Source of the DNA: Marinobacterium rhizophilum DSM 18822 | Lineage (GTDB): Bacteria > Pseudomonadota > Gammaproteobacteria > Pseudomonadales > Balneatricaceae | Length of the DNA stretch: 41,287 nt | Assembly (NCBI RefSeq): GCF_000378045.1 | Contig: NZ_KB899094.1 | Location: forward strand, 247,228 to 288,514 | Direction of reading: 5' to 3' | Shown: in pieces, positions 26,196 through 34,422 of the stretch | Layout of the letters: the number at the start of each line of letters is the position of its first letter | How positions within the stretch are numbered: the stretch's first letter is position 1 | Translations under genes and position numbers: made by a program | Notes under the pieces: model-generated | Database searches by the model: none | Seen by the model: the letters and a program-made list of their open reading frames with translations, nothing else | Told to the model about the DNA's origin: nothing

Positions 26196-26525
26196 TCATA
26201 ACACTCTCATTGCATCTATATGCCAGCAGACACGTTCGAACACGGTTAAATCCCCTGTACTGATCAGTTCCAGGGGAGATTTCCCTTCGAAATACGGGTC
26301 GTCATGAGGGCTCGACATGTAACCGTACACGTCCTCGGGGTCGTCGAAGATTGTGCCGAGGTCTGAGTGGATATTGAGTACGAAGGTCACGCGCTCACAT
26401 TGCTCCTCACTGAGGACCGCGGGAAATGGCTGGTCAGGATCTAGCTTCAGGATAGCGAGCGCCTGATTTGGCGTGCACTGCCACTGGACCAGAATATGCA
26501 GTGCCTCGGATAGGCCGGTGCTCAT
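26196..26525 (-). CDS. MbcA/ParS/Xre-type antitoxin-like protein (DUF2384)
   Basis: 109 residues. The N-terminal helices (to about 45) are HTH-like. The C-terminus, DDPYFEGKSPLELISTGDLTVFERVCWHID (about 73-103), is the DUF2384 toxin-binding domain of MbcA/ParS/Xre antitoxins, with the typical F-x-G-x-S/T-P-L-E-L/M motif. These proteins normally neutralise RES-domain toxins encoded next to them. No RES gene follows here; the next gene in its direction is the convergent upp. It therefore seems to be an orphan. Confidence 0.75.
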   Translation of the reverse strand: MSTGLSEALHILVQWQCTPNQALAILKLDPDQPFPAVLSEEQCERVTFVLNIHSDLGTIFDDPEDVYGYMSSPHDDPYFEGKSPLELISTGDLTVFERVCWHIDAMRVL

Positions 26526-26839
26526 AGGTTTAACCCCCGATCACAGTCTTTAGGGTGTCCGGCCGGCATGGACTCTGCCAGCGCACGAATGGGTCGTAGT
26601 TAAATTACAGTATAGATACAGCCTCAGTGCACTTCTGCAGGAATGAGTGACCCCGTTTGTCTCTTTTATCTCCCGACGTCCTGTACTGTCAAACGGCTAA
26701 TGGGTTAGCCCGTGTAGACCCCGTTTAACTCCCTGATCCCGTTTGTCTGCGCGGTTCACGGACCGGGACCTCCGTCTATATTGCGGGGGCACTATACTGA
26801 TTCGGAGGTTCGAATAAGGTTATCGCAGGAGATATTGCC
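26526..26839. other. Intergenic region with GACCCCGTTT motifs
   Basis: Holds three related 15-16 base motifs: 26649-26663, 26717-26732 and 26735-26750, all built on GA(C/T)CCCGTTT. A fourth lies at 20843-20858 after an IS3 fragment. There is also an AT-rich stretch with a TATAGAT -10-like box, suitable for the antitoxin gene. No coding frame is supported. Confidence 0.45.
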
Positions 26840-27595
26840 TTGAAGTGTCCAAAATGTGGCTACCTGCGACAAGATCAAGACAGCCATGTCATGGAGGGTG
26901 TCTGCCCACAATGCGGCATCGCCTACTGTAAATGGATAGAGAAACCGGTATCGGCTCAAGAACAGCCGTTCGTGCCTGAGCCCGAGAATTACAGCATCGA
27001 ACCGGTGGAGCACTGGTTAAAGCGAGCCTTGAACCGGCTGCTCGAAGTGCCTGAGCCAGTGGATTCGCCCGCGTTCTGGGGCAGGGTCGCGCTGTTTGTC
27101 GCATTCTTCATCTGGGGCTGGTCGTTCATCCTTGGCGGTATCGACTGGCGCTCGATCGGTGGCTCATTTCTGCACAACGTGAACCTGCCTTTCCACGAGT
27201 TCGGCCATGTGCTGTTCAGGCCCTTCGGCCGCTTCATGACGATTCTGGGCGGCAGTCTGTTCCAGGTGCTGATGCCGCTGGGGCTGATGCTGGCGTTTAT
27301 CATCCAGCGGCGCGACACCTTTGCAGCCTCCATCATGTTGTGGTGGTCCGGTCAGAACTTTATCGATGTGTCCCCTTATATCGCCGATGCGCCCCACCGC
27401 GCGATTCCTCTGATTCGAGGGTTGAGCGAGGCGTATCACGATTGGGGCAATCTGCTGTCGATGACCAAAAGTCTGCACAGGGCAGGCATGTACGCCGGTG
27501 TTTCCTTCGGTATCGGGGTTGCATTGATGCTGCTGAGCTTCTGCTGGGGCGGCTATCTGCTGTATCGCCAGCATCGAAACCTGAACAGGCTTTGA
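26840..27595 (+). CDS. Zinc-ribbon membrane protein with an HEFGH metalloprotease motif
   Basis: 251 residues starting at a TTG with AGGAG upstream. An N-terminal zinc ribbon (C3, C6, C22, C25) is followed by a polar linker, then about four to five hydrophobic segments (about 83-101, 133-152, 160-180, 215-240). HEFGH at 119-123 fits the HExxH metal site of site-2-protease-like (M50) enzymes, and D176 in NFIDVSPYIADAP might be a further ligand. The family name is not recognised with certainty. An integral membrane peptidase with a cytoplasmic zinc ribbon is a reasonable inference. Confidence 0.7.
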   Translation: MKCPKCGYLRQDQDSHVMEGVCPQCGIAYCKWIEKPVSAQEQPFVPEPENYSIEPVEHWLKRALNRLLEVPEPVDSPAFWGRVALFVAFFIWGWSFILGGIDWRSIGGSFLHNVNLPFHEFGHVLFRPFGRFMTILGGSLFQVLMPLGLMLAFIIQRRDTFAASIMLWWSGQNFIDVSPYIADAPHRAIPLIRGLSEAYHDWGNLLSMTKSLHRAGMYAGVSFGIGVALMLLSFCWGGYLLYRQHRNLNRL

Positions 27596-27600
27596 TTTAA

Positions 27601-27871
27601 CAGCCACCGAATTCCGGGGCCATCGGGGTCCCTGAAACTCCCGAGAACTTCGAGTTCCACTGGGAGGCGGAAGGCGGCGCCGTCTACTTCGATGTGCAAA
27701 GCGAACGTCCGAACGCCGGTGACGAGTTCACCAGCGTCTGGATCGGCGATAACGAGACCGAAACCGGCGGCTCCTTCACTGCGTCGTTCGACGGCTCGCA
27801 CGGCTGGTTCTGGCAGAAGGACCAGCCACCTCACTACCGGCGGCTACTACGGCGGGCCTTACCAGCCCTGA
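27601..27871 (+). pseudogene. Degraded gene, small exported-protein C-terminus
   Basis: After a stop codon, an open frame without a start reads VPETPENFEFHWEAEGG, AVYFDVQSERPNAG, SFTASFDGSHGWFWQ. It then appears to shift by one base into LTTGGYYGGPYQP and stop at 27871. The SFDGSHGWFW pattern resembles C-terminal ends of small periplasmic or membrane-anchored proteins I cannot name. The missing N-terminus and the apparent frameshift mark it as a remnant. Confidence 0.5.
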
Positions 27872-28073
27872 CAGCTTGCCGACGCCACGGCGGTAAGGCC
27901 GGTGCCGAACAGGGAGATCACCTGAGCCGGGAAAAGATGCCAGAAGCGTCGATCGTGTAGAAAGGAAGTCGATAAGGCTGAATCGCTGCTGTCCGGGATG
28001 CCGGGGGCATGGTAACCCCTGTGCAGAGGACTCGGAAGTGAAGGCCGAACGGAGCGCTCGGCCTTCGGCGGGG

Positions 28074-28934
28074 TTACTCCGCTGACGCCAGCGCCAGCTT
28101 GATCGACTCGGCAATCGGCGTGGTCGGGCGACCGATCAATGCACTCAGCTGTTTGCCGTCGTCGTACAGGCCGCCCTTGGACGCACCGGTATCGGATTCT
28201 GCCAGCAGGGTCGCGATGGGTTCCGGCAGCCCGGCGCCGACCAGCGCTTGCCGGTACTCCGCTTCCGGCAGGTTCTCGTAGCTGATCGCCTTGCCGGATT
28301 GCACGGCGATCTCAGCGGCGAGTTCGCGTAGCGTATAGGAGTCGTCACCGGCCAGTTCGTAGACCTTACCTGCCTGCTCGCCGGCCAGCAGTATGGCTGC
28401 GGCGGCTGCGGCATAGTCTGCCCGAGGTGCAGAAGAGATACGGCCGTCACCGGCGCAGCCCATGACCGCCCCGAACTGCAGTGCCACCGGCACGCCCGCG
28501 GTGTAGTTCTCGCTGTACCACCCGTTGCGCAGAATCACGTGGGGCAGGCCGGACTCGGCCAATTTCGCTTCAGTCTGCTTATGTTCCAGCCCCAGCGGCA
28601 GCGCAGTGGTATCGGCATGCAGGATGCTGGTGTAGGCCAGCAGTCCGACTCCGGCCTTTTTCGCCGCCTCGATGGCATTGGCGTGCTGAGGCGCCCGCTG
28701 GCCGACCTCGCTGGAGGAGATTAGCAGCACCTTGTCAGCGCCGGCAAACGCCGCCTCAAGTGTGGCCGGTTGGTTGTAGTCGGCCTGGCGCACACCGACG
28801 CCCTGTTCAGCCAGATCGGCCACGCTGTCCGGGTTGCGCACGGCCGCTGCCACTTCGGAGGCTGGCAGGAACTTAAGCAGTTCATCTATCACCAGTCGGC
28901 CCAATTGGCCGGATGCACCTGTTATCACGATCAT
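28074..28934 (-). CDS. qorB: NAD(P)H:quinone oxidoreductase, QorB/YtfG-like
   Basis: A 286-residue NmrA-type short-chain reductase. The N-terminal Rossmann motif is MIVITGASGQLGRLV, then KVLLISSSEVGQRAPQHANAIEAAKKAGV and LRNGWYSENY, characteristic of QorB (YtfG), which reduces quinones with NADPH. AAGGAG seven bases upstream of the ATG at 28934 sets the start; a longer frame reaches 29060 without support. It is divergent from an HxlR-family gene, the same arrangement as ytfG/ytfH in E. coli. Confidence 0.88.
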   Translation of the reverse strand: MIVITGASGQLGRLVIDELLKFLPASEVAAAVRNPDSVADLAEQGVGVRQADYNQPATLEAAFAGADKVLLISSSEVGQRAPQHANAIEAAKKAGVGLLAYTSILHADTTALPLGLEHKQTEAKLAESGLPHVILRNGWYSENYTAGVPVALQFGAVMGCAGDGRISSAPRADYAAAAAAILLAGEQAGKVYELAGDDSYTLRELAAEIAVQSGKAISYENLPEAEYRQALVGAGLPEPIATLLAESDTGASKGGLYDDGKQLSALIGRPTTPIAESIKLALASAE

Positions 28935-28993
28935 CGTCTTTCTCCTTGGTTGCTTCACGCTGGAATAAAGCGGTGGAGCTAGACTAACGCTCA

Positions 28994-29030
28994 TGCTAAC
29001 TTTTAGTAAGTACGCACAAAAAGGTAAGTA
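28994..29030. promoter_or_regulatory. Candidate HxlR operator in the qorB/regulator gap
   Basis: The 95-base divergent gap contains ACT-TTT-AGT with flanking bases and two GTAAGTA repeats (29006-29012 and 29024-29030). Such motifs resemble HxlR-family sites of the TTACT..AGTAA type. The second repeat touches the regulator's start codon. Confidence 0.4.
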
Positions 29031-29437
29031 TGATGAACAAGAAGCTCGATGCGACACCACCGATGGGCCTTAGCGAGCGTTTTGAGCGGGGCGACCTATT
29101 CGCTGCGCCATGCCCGTCCAGAGAGGTGCTCAAACACGTCTGCAGCCGCTGGGGGGTGTTGATCCTGATCGCTCTGCGCAACGGAACGCACCGTTTCAGC
29201 GAGCTACGCCGGAAGATGGGCGGCGTCAGCGAGAAGATGCTGGCCCAGAGCCTGCAGGCACTGGCGCGCGACGGCTTCGTATCAAGGGTATCCCACCCGG
29301 TGGTACCGCCGTTCGTGGAGTACAGCCTGACCCCCATGGGAAAGGAGGTCGCGGAGAAGGTGGCCGACCTGGCGAACTGGATAGAGCTGAACCTGCTGAA
29401 GGTGATGGACGCTCAAGCGCTTGCCGCAACGGATTAA
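29030..29437 (+). CDS. HxlR-family transcriptional regulator (YtfH-like)
   Basis: A 135-residue DUF24/HxlR winged-helix regulator. CPSREVLKHVCSRWGVLILIALRNGTHRFSELRRKMGGVSEKMLAQSLQALARDGFVSR carries the conserved N-terminal cysteine (about C28) used for redox or quinone sensing in several members, and the W-x-x-L-I-L core. It is divergent from the quinone reductase gene, which is probably its target. A second ATG follows directly and could be the start. Confidence 0.9.
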   Translation: MMNKKLDATPPMGLSERFERGDLFAAPCPSREVLKHVCSRWGVLILIALRNGTHRFSELRRKMGGVSEKMLAQSLQALARDGFVSRVSHPVVPPFVEYSLTPMGKEVAEKVADLANWIELNLLKVMDAQALAATD

Positions 29438-29780
29438 GGCAACGCGCTGAGCCCGTACAATCACCCTCTCATCAGGCTTCCAAATCACAGCTATTGTGTA
29501 ACGGTCCCAAACCGCGACGTCGGCAGCATTTTCGCCTTTTGCCGCTGTCCCGGCTCTTTCACGGTGGTGCAGAGCCTTTCCAGGCCCGGGAAACCGAAAG
29601 CGGGCACTCGTTACTGTTGTGACTCGATTCGATGGTCGCTATTCGCCGTCGGCTTTGCGCATCAGTAGACGAAAGGGCGGTACAGTGCCCGCTCAACGGT
29701 ACCAAGGCAGCTAAATCCCGGCAGGGACGGTATCAACATCAATGCGGTTTTTTATTCATTATGTGGCGAAAAAAGGAATA
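29438..29780. other. Intergenic region, nothing recognised
   Basis: About 340 bases after the HxlR gene. No frame has a ribosome site or recognisable product. The last 60 bases are AT-rich (TTTTTTATTCATTATG) and may contain the promoter of the following small gene. Confidence 0.45.
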
Positions 29781-29784
29781 ATGA

Positions 29785-30060
29785 GTGAGCACTAAAGCGA
29801 AAATCAGATGGATCCTTTATGGGGTTGGGTTTTTATTGCCGATGCTGGCATTGTTTGGATGTGATGGGTTCAATGAAGGGTCGATGAAGGTCTCGAGTTG
29901 CTTTATTGGGTTTAGTGCATTTGAAGATTTTGCAAACGCTGTTTACGGGTTCGTATTGGTCTCCGCATTCATGCTTGGAATACCGATATTGCTTTACATT
30001 GGCGCTGTTGTACTTGTTACCGAGATCATGGCAAGGGCCTTTGGCAGGCGTGGAGGATAA
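29785..30060 (+). CDS. Small membrane protein of unknown function
   Basis: 91 residues from a GTG with AAGGA seven bases upstream; an ATG at 29781 reads only a few codons. Two hydrophobic segments (about 9-24 and 51-80) surround a short polar loop containing two cysteines (C26 in FGCDG, and one in SSCFIGF). The charged C-terminus is RAFGRRGG. A lipobox-like LFGC occurs, but the flanks argue for a membrane span. Family not recognised. Confidence 0.6.
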   Translation: MSTKAKIRWILYGVGFLLPMLALFGCDGFNEGSMKVSSCFIGFSAFEDFANAVYGFVLVSAFMLGIPILLYIGAVVLVTEIMARAFGRRGG

Positions 30061-30384
30061 TCAATAACGTCTTGGTACCCAATGAACGACGGTCCTTCTG
30101 CGGCACTGTTCCAGATGGCTTTTCCAGGCGGCGAGCGTTGCATCGAACATCTCGTAGCTCCCTGTTCTGCGTCTGCGTCTGCGTCTTGGCTTCTGTGCTT
30201 TACCTCTGGGGGGCTTGCTGGCGAGCCTGCTCAAATAGACGCCAAGGGTGACCCCATTGCTCCTAGAGCGGCTTAAGAAGAAAGGAGCGTTTTCAATGAG
30301 TACATCAACGTCGCGACCTATAATAGGTTCTTGCATATAGCAAAGTGGTTTGATGATAAGCGTTTCCACCTGGAGCAAGCCCGC
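30061..30384. other. Intergenic region, nothing coding
   Basis: About 320 bases with no supported gene. A GTGACCCCATTGC stretch (about 30248) is faintly like the GACCCCGTTT motifs elsewhere in the window. The attC-like segment follows. Confidence 0.4.
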
Positions 30385-30462
30385 TAATAACAAGGCCTGG
30401 TAACAGCGCGCACTTTGTGCGCAGGACCTCGCTTCATTCGGCCGCTGTTGGCAACGTTAGGA
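30385..30462. other. attC-like segment upstream of the DUF2157 gene
   Basis: TAATAAC at the left and GTTAGGA at the right enclose inner arms GGTAACAGC/GCTGTTGGC (7 of 9 complementary) and a perfect GCGCAC-TTT-GTGCGC hairpin. The right box GTTAGGAG doubles as the ribosome site of the gene starting at 30469. This is how integron cassettes are built, but the outer boxes are not a good mutual match. Confidence 0.4.
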
Positions 30463-30468
30463 GTTCGC

Positions 30469-31503
30469 ATGGAACTGAACCGTCGCATACTTAAAGAGGC
30501 GACTGAAAACGGCCTGATTGGCGAGCAACAGGCGGAGCGCCTTTGGGAATTCGTGAATGAGCGCAACAGGGACACGCCGAGTTTTCGCACCACGCATATC
30601 CTTTACTACCTGGGTGGGTTGATCGCCATCGGCGCGATGAGCCTGTTCATGACGTTGGGGTGGGAGCGTTTCGGCGGATGGGGACTGTTCTTCATTGCGC
30701 TGGTATATGCCGCCACGGGACTCTGGCTCACCGAACATTTTCTGAATCGCAAACACTTGCCGATTCCAGCGGGAATTACGGCGACCTTCGTCGTCGTTCT
30801 CACCCCCTTAGCCATGTATGGCATACAAGCGGCAATGGGTTGGTGGGCGGAGGGACGCGTGTATCGCGAGTACCACACGCATATCGACTGGCGATGGATG
30901 TTCATGGAGCTTGCCACGCTCGCAACCGGTGCGGTCATGCTGTGGCGTTACCGCTTGCCGTTCCTCGTCTTGCCCGTTGCCGTGACGCTCTGGTACATGA
31001 GCATGGATCTCACGCCCTTTTTCTTTAACGACCAGGACCTGTTGTGGGAGTTGCGAAAACTCGTATCGCTGTGGGTTGGCCTGCTGATCGTACTATTGGC
31101 GTTCTGGGTGGATGTTCGCACCCGGCATGACAAGGATTACGCCTTCTGGCTTTACGTGTTCGGCGTCATTGCATTCTGGGGCGGCTTGTCGATGATGCAT
31201 TCCGACAGCGAACTGAACAAATTCATCTACCTGTGTATCAATCTCGCCATGATTGCAGCGGGCGCCATGCTTTCGCGAAGGGTTTTCGCTGTGTTTGGCG
31301 GGCTTGGCGCGGCGGGTTACCTGGGGCACCTGGCCTACGATGTATTCAAGGACAGCATGATGTTTCCGTTCGTTCTGACAGTCATCGGCCTCGGGGTCAT
31401 CTATCTCGGCATTGTCTGGCAACGACACGAAAAAGCCATCAGCAGCAAGCTTCGAGAATTGCTCCCGCTGGCCGTGAGGGAACTCATTGAGAACAGGCAT
31501 TGA
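30469..31503 (+). CDS. DUF2157-like multi-span membrane protein
   Basis: 344 residues. A short cytoplasmic N-terminal helix region (LKEATENGLIGEQQAERLWEFVNER, typical of DUF2157 proteins) is followed by about eight to nine hydrophobic helices (from ILYYLGGLIAIGAMSLFM to FVLTVIGLGVIYLGIVW) and a basic tail. Function unknown. The start at 30469 follows GTTAGGAG and is preferred over the longer frame at 30415. Confidence 0.7.
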   Translation: MELNRRILKEATENGLIGEQQAERLWEFVNERNRDTPSFRTTHILYYLGGLIAIGAMSLFMTLGWERFGGWGLFFIALVYAATGLWLTEHFLNRKHLPIPAGITATFVVVLTPLAMYGIQAAMGWWAEGRVYREYHTHIDWRWMFMELATLATGAVMLWRYRLPFLVLPVAVTLWYMSMDLTPFFFNDQDLLWELRKLVSLWVGLLIVLLAFWVDVRTRHDKDYAFWLYVFGVIAFWGGLSMMHSDSELNKFIYLCINLAMIAAGAMLSRRVFAVFGGLGAAGYLGHLAYDVFKDSMMFPFVLTVIGLGVIYLGIVWQRHEKAISSKLRELLPLAVRELIENRH

Positions 31504-31632
31504 TCTGTGTAACTACTCCTGTCACTCCGCTTCACGCGGAGGCACACAACCAGGCGCCTTCAGCGCCGAATAGCCTACACTTCGCTTCGACCCAGCTGCT
31601 GGCTATTGATGCGTTAATTTTCACGGAAGAAA

Positions 31633-32034
31633 ATGATGAAAAAAATAATCGTACCCGCTGTCTTTCTAGTGTTAGGGCTTGTTGGCGGCGTTATGCTCGG
31701 TTCCAAAGTCGCGGGCATCCAATACGAGGAGCGTAAAAACCTCGTTTCAACTATTCGTCAGCTTGAACAAGCGCAAGCTTACGTCAACGCGTTCTCTCAT
31801 AAAGGCGACATCGCCGTAAAATCTCTCATTCTGGAAGACATCAAACTGTATTTGATGGGCGCGCGCTTGTTGGTATCAACAGTCCCAAGTAACACTAAAG
31901 CTGAGGCCTGCCGGCGGGTGCAGCGTGTCGCTGAAAGTCGTCAAAATATTATTCAGTTTGCGAAGTCTGGCGCTAAATTAGACCCCGATATCATATCTTT
32001 GCTCGATCGTACCAAGGGGTGTATGTCTTGGTAA
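31633..32034 (+). CDS. Membrane-anchored small protein of unknown function
   Basis: 133 residues. Basic MMKKIIV is followed by one hydrophobic helix (about 5-27, VPAVFLVLGLVGGVMLG), a single-span anchor or uncleaved signal. The periplasmic part is helical and charged, with two cysteines (EACRRVQ and KGCMSW). An ATG one codon later is an alternative start. A GCGTTAATT cassette-like end lies about 15 bases upstream, and a CTCCGC/GCGGAG hairpin is at 31525-31541. Family not recognised. Confidence 0.55.
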   Translation: MMKKIIVPAVFLVLGLVGGVMLGSKVAGIQYEERKNLVSTIRQLEQAQAYVNAFSHKGDIAVKSLILEDIKLYLMGARLLVSTVPSNTKAEACRRVQRVAESRQNIIQFAKSGAKLDPDIISLLDRTKGCMSW

Positions 32035-32484
32035 CACCTGACAAGTGACTATGGCTTTACGTCAATATAATTAGGCTGTTTTTTCGCACCAGCGCGTCGC
32101 ATTTTTCAGCAGCGCATGGAGTACCACGATCAGCGTGCGCATGCGGGCACATGATGGCCACGGTTGGCAGCTTGCCCTGCATCTGCAGGTGCCAGGGCAA
32201 AGCTGGAACCAGGGAAATGGGATGGACGCCCCAGGTTTGTGCAGAGCGGCGATCGCAAGCTGTGATGCAACCCTGTTGGCCATGAGGGTCGCTCGCACAG
32301 GAATTAAACTCGATAAAATCGAGGTCAGGGTTGATGTGTCCTCTGATGGCCGAGGCATGTTCCTTGATAACGGGATTTCACCTGCATCATCCGAAGTGCC
32401 GTTTGACCCTGTTATTTCTGAAGCTCGTACTCCCTGGCATGTTGTTCGATACAGCCCTTCACTCAACCCATCAAACCGGGCGGT
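32035..32484. other. Intergenic region with a faint transposase-like tail
   Basis: On the minus strand, ARMRTLIVVLHALLKNATRW (about 32155 down to 32089) is reminiscent of C-terminal ends of IS110-type transposases, but it is short and the upstream frame shows no other hallmark. Nothing else is supported. Confidence 0.25.
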
Positions 32485-33201
32485 TCAAGCAGCCACAGCC
32501 CGGGCATTTGACTGTGCCCGGTGCCAGGCGATGCAGGCTTTGGCCAGGGCATCGGTGGCATCAATTCCACGGACGCTCAGGCGGGAGTTGACTGAATCCA
32601 GCGCCAGGGGGATTTCGGTACAACCGAGAATCACGCGCTCCACTCCCGATTCCAGTATTCGTTGCAGGCAGTCCTCCAGCATTCGCGCACCCGTTTGCAG
32701 AGCGCCGGACTTGACCCGGTAAACAGCCTCCATAATCTGTTGCTGCAGCGCCACCGGGGTATCCTGCAGGCGGATACCGTAGCGGCCCAGTTCCGCGTTG
32801 TAGAAACCCGCTTTCAGCGTGCCATCCGTCGCCATGATTCCGACGCAACCGATCTCTTGCGCCGCCAGCTGTTCAGCGCAGGCACGGGCAATATGCAGGA
32901 TCGGCACGGGGCTGACCCTGGACAGATCGCCGTGCCAGTGGTGTGCCGTATTGCAGGGAATCGCGATGCATCCGACACCGCCCCCGACCAGTGTGTGTAC
33001 ACCCTTTTCAAGCGCCGCAAGCGGTGACTCCCGGTTCTGCATCAGGCAGGCCGTGCGATCCGGTATCTGGGGTACGCAATGGACCAGCAGGGGAAGGTGG
33101 TCCTGGTCCCGGCTGGCGGTTGTCTGATCGATGATTTTCTTGACGAAGTCGACCGTGGCCAGAGGGCCCATGCCGCCGAGAATTCCAATAGTCGTGTTCA
33201 T
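32485..33201 (-). CDS. Aspartate/glutamate racemase family protein
   Basis: A 238-residue Asp/Glu racemase fold enzyme. The N-terminal GILGGMGPLATVDFV is the family signature. Catalytic cysteines are in IPCNTAHHW (about C83) and GCTEIPLAL (about C194). GGGAG lies before the ATG at 33201; longer frames lack this. It may racemise aspartate or another amino acid. It is divergent from a LysR gene whose neighbours handle acidic amino acids, so supplying L-aspartate from D-aspartate is plausible. Confidence 0.92.
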   Translation of the reverse strand: MNTTIGILGGMGPLATVDFVKKIIDQTTASRDQDHLPLLVHCVPQIPDRTACLMQNRESPLAALEKGVHTLVGGGVGCIAIPCNTAHHWHGDLSRVSPVPILHIARACAEQLAAQEIGCVGIMATDGTLKAGFYNAELGRYGIRLQDTPVALQQQIMEAVYRVKSGALQTGARMLEDCLQRILESGVERVILGCTEIPLALDSVNSRLSVRGIDATDALAKACIAWHRAQSNARAVAA

Positions 33202-33492
33202 TATTACTCCCGAGTTGACTGGGAGAAACCTACAGTGCCAGTACCCGGTGCAGCCAATGCCAACTTGGCAGGCGCCATGCCGGCTTTGCATGGGCGGTTA
33301 AAATACAATGTTAAATCAACAGGATGTTTGCTATATACGCATCCGGTATGGGGCAGGCAATGTCGGTATAGACTCTGTCATGGCGCGAAACCGGTTTGGC
33401 TGCGGCGTATACTGGGCGAAAGCAGGGCCTGGCGCCTGGGTACAATCTCATGCCGGCAAGGTCGCCTGGCGATGTCGAGGGGCGGATTATTG
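33202..33492. other. Divergent promoter region, racemase and LysR genes
   Basis: About 290 bases between divergent genes. No strong palindrome was seen. Short plus-strand frames lack ribosome sites. Confidence 0.4.
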
Positions 33493-34419
33493 ATGAACAT
33501 TGAAACCAAATGGCTGGAGGACTTTCTGTCCCTTGCCGGCAGCCAGAGTTTTTCCCGCTCGGCCGAAGATCGCCACCTGACCCAGCCGGCTTTCAGCCGA
33601 CGCATTAAAGCCCTGGAGGCTGCCGTGGGCTGCCAGCTGGTCGACCGGACCAGCGTTCCGGTTCAGCTGACGGATGAGGGCCAACTGTTCCGGATTACCG
33701 CCCGCAACCTGGTGGCCCAGCTAGAGGATAGCCTTGCCCATCTGCGCTCCCTGCGCAAAAAGGGCACCGGCGTGATCGATGTGGCCGTTTCCCATACGCT
33801 GTCGCTGTCATTTTTTCCTGGTTTTATCCAGTCACTGCAGGATGCGCTTGAAGGCACCCGCACGCGGCAGCTGGTCGCCAACGTGGATGACAGCGTGCAG
33901 GCGCTGAAAAATGGCATCTGTGATTTCCTGCTGGCATTTGAAGACCCCACCCTGGCCTCTGAGCAGTTTCGCAAGCTCGAACTGCAGATCGAGCAGCTCG
34001 CGCCCATTTGCCGCAGCGATGAGGAAGGCCTGCCGCTGTTCGACCTCGATGCGGCAGATACGCAGAACGTACCCTATCTCGGCTACCCGAGGGAGATCTT
34101 TCTCGGGCGCTGCGTGGAACGGCTGCTGGCGCGTCCGCCACACCCCATAACGCTGCGACAGACGTTCGAATCCCCGCTGGCCGACAGTCTCAAGGTCATG
34201 GCATTGCAGGGGATGGGCGTGGCCTGGGTGCCGTCGTTCGCGATTCGCGAAGAGCTGCGCCAGGGATTCCTGACGGTGTGTGGCGGGCCGGCCTGGCAGG
34301 TTCCTCTCACGGTGTGCCTCTACCGCTGCAGCCGCGCGCTGAGTCATGATGCTGAAACGCTATGGCAGGTGCTGGAGCGTCGCTATGGCGCGGCGGCTGC
34401 CGATGCGAGCCGGAGCTGA
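33493..34419 (+). CDS. LysR family regulator, HypT-like
   Basis: A 308-residue LysR-type regulator. The N-terminal helix-turn-helix starts MNIETKWLEDFLSLAGSQSFSRSAEDRHLTQPAFSRRIKALE, strongly reminiscent of E. coli HypT (YjiE: NIETKWLYDFL..SQPAFSRRIRALE). The effector domain includes GYPREIFLGRCVERLL and GMGVAWVPSFAIREEL. An ATG at 33472 could add seven residues. The methionine-oxidation role of HypT should not be transferred without evidence. Its stop is three bases from the sensor kinase start, so it may be co-transcribed with the two-component genes. Confidence 0.88.
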   Translation: MNIETKWLEDFLSLAGSQSFSRSAEDRHLTQPAFSRRIKALEAAVGCQLVDRTSVPVQLTDEGQLFRITARNLVAQLEDSLAHLRSLRKKGTGVIDVAVSHTLSLSFFPGFIQSLQDALEGTRTRQLVANVDDSVQALKNGICDFLLAFEDPTLASEQFRKLELQIEQLAPICRSDEEGLPLFDLDAADTQNVPYLGYPREIFLGRCVERLLARPPHPITLRQTFESPLADSLKVMALQGMGVAWVPSFAIREELRQGFLTVCGGPAWQVPLTVCLYRCSRALSHDAETLWQVLERRYGAAAADASRS

Positions 34420-34422
34420 TCG

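Noticed and set aside
32071-32466. Minus-strand frame that might be an IS110-type transposase end
   Set aside because: Only the last 20 residues look vaguely right. No catalytic motif or terminal sequence is visible, so it is mentioned only as a faint possibility.
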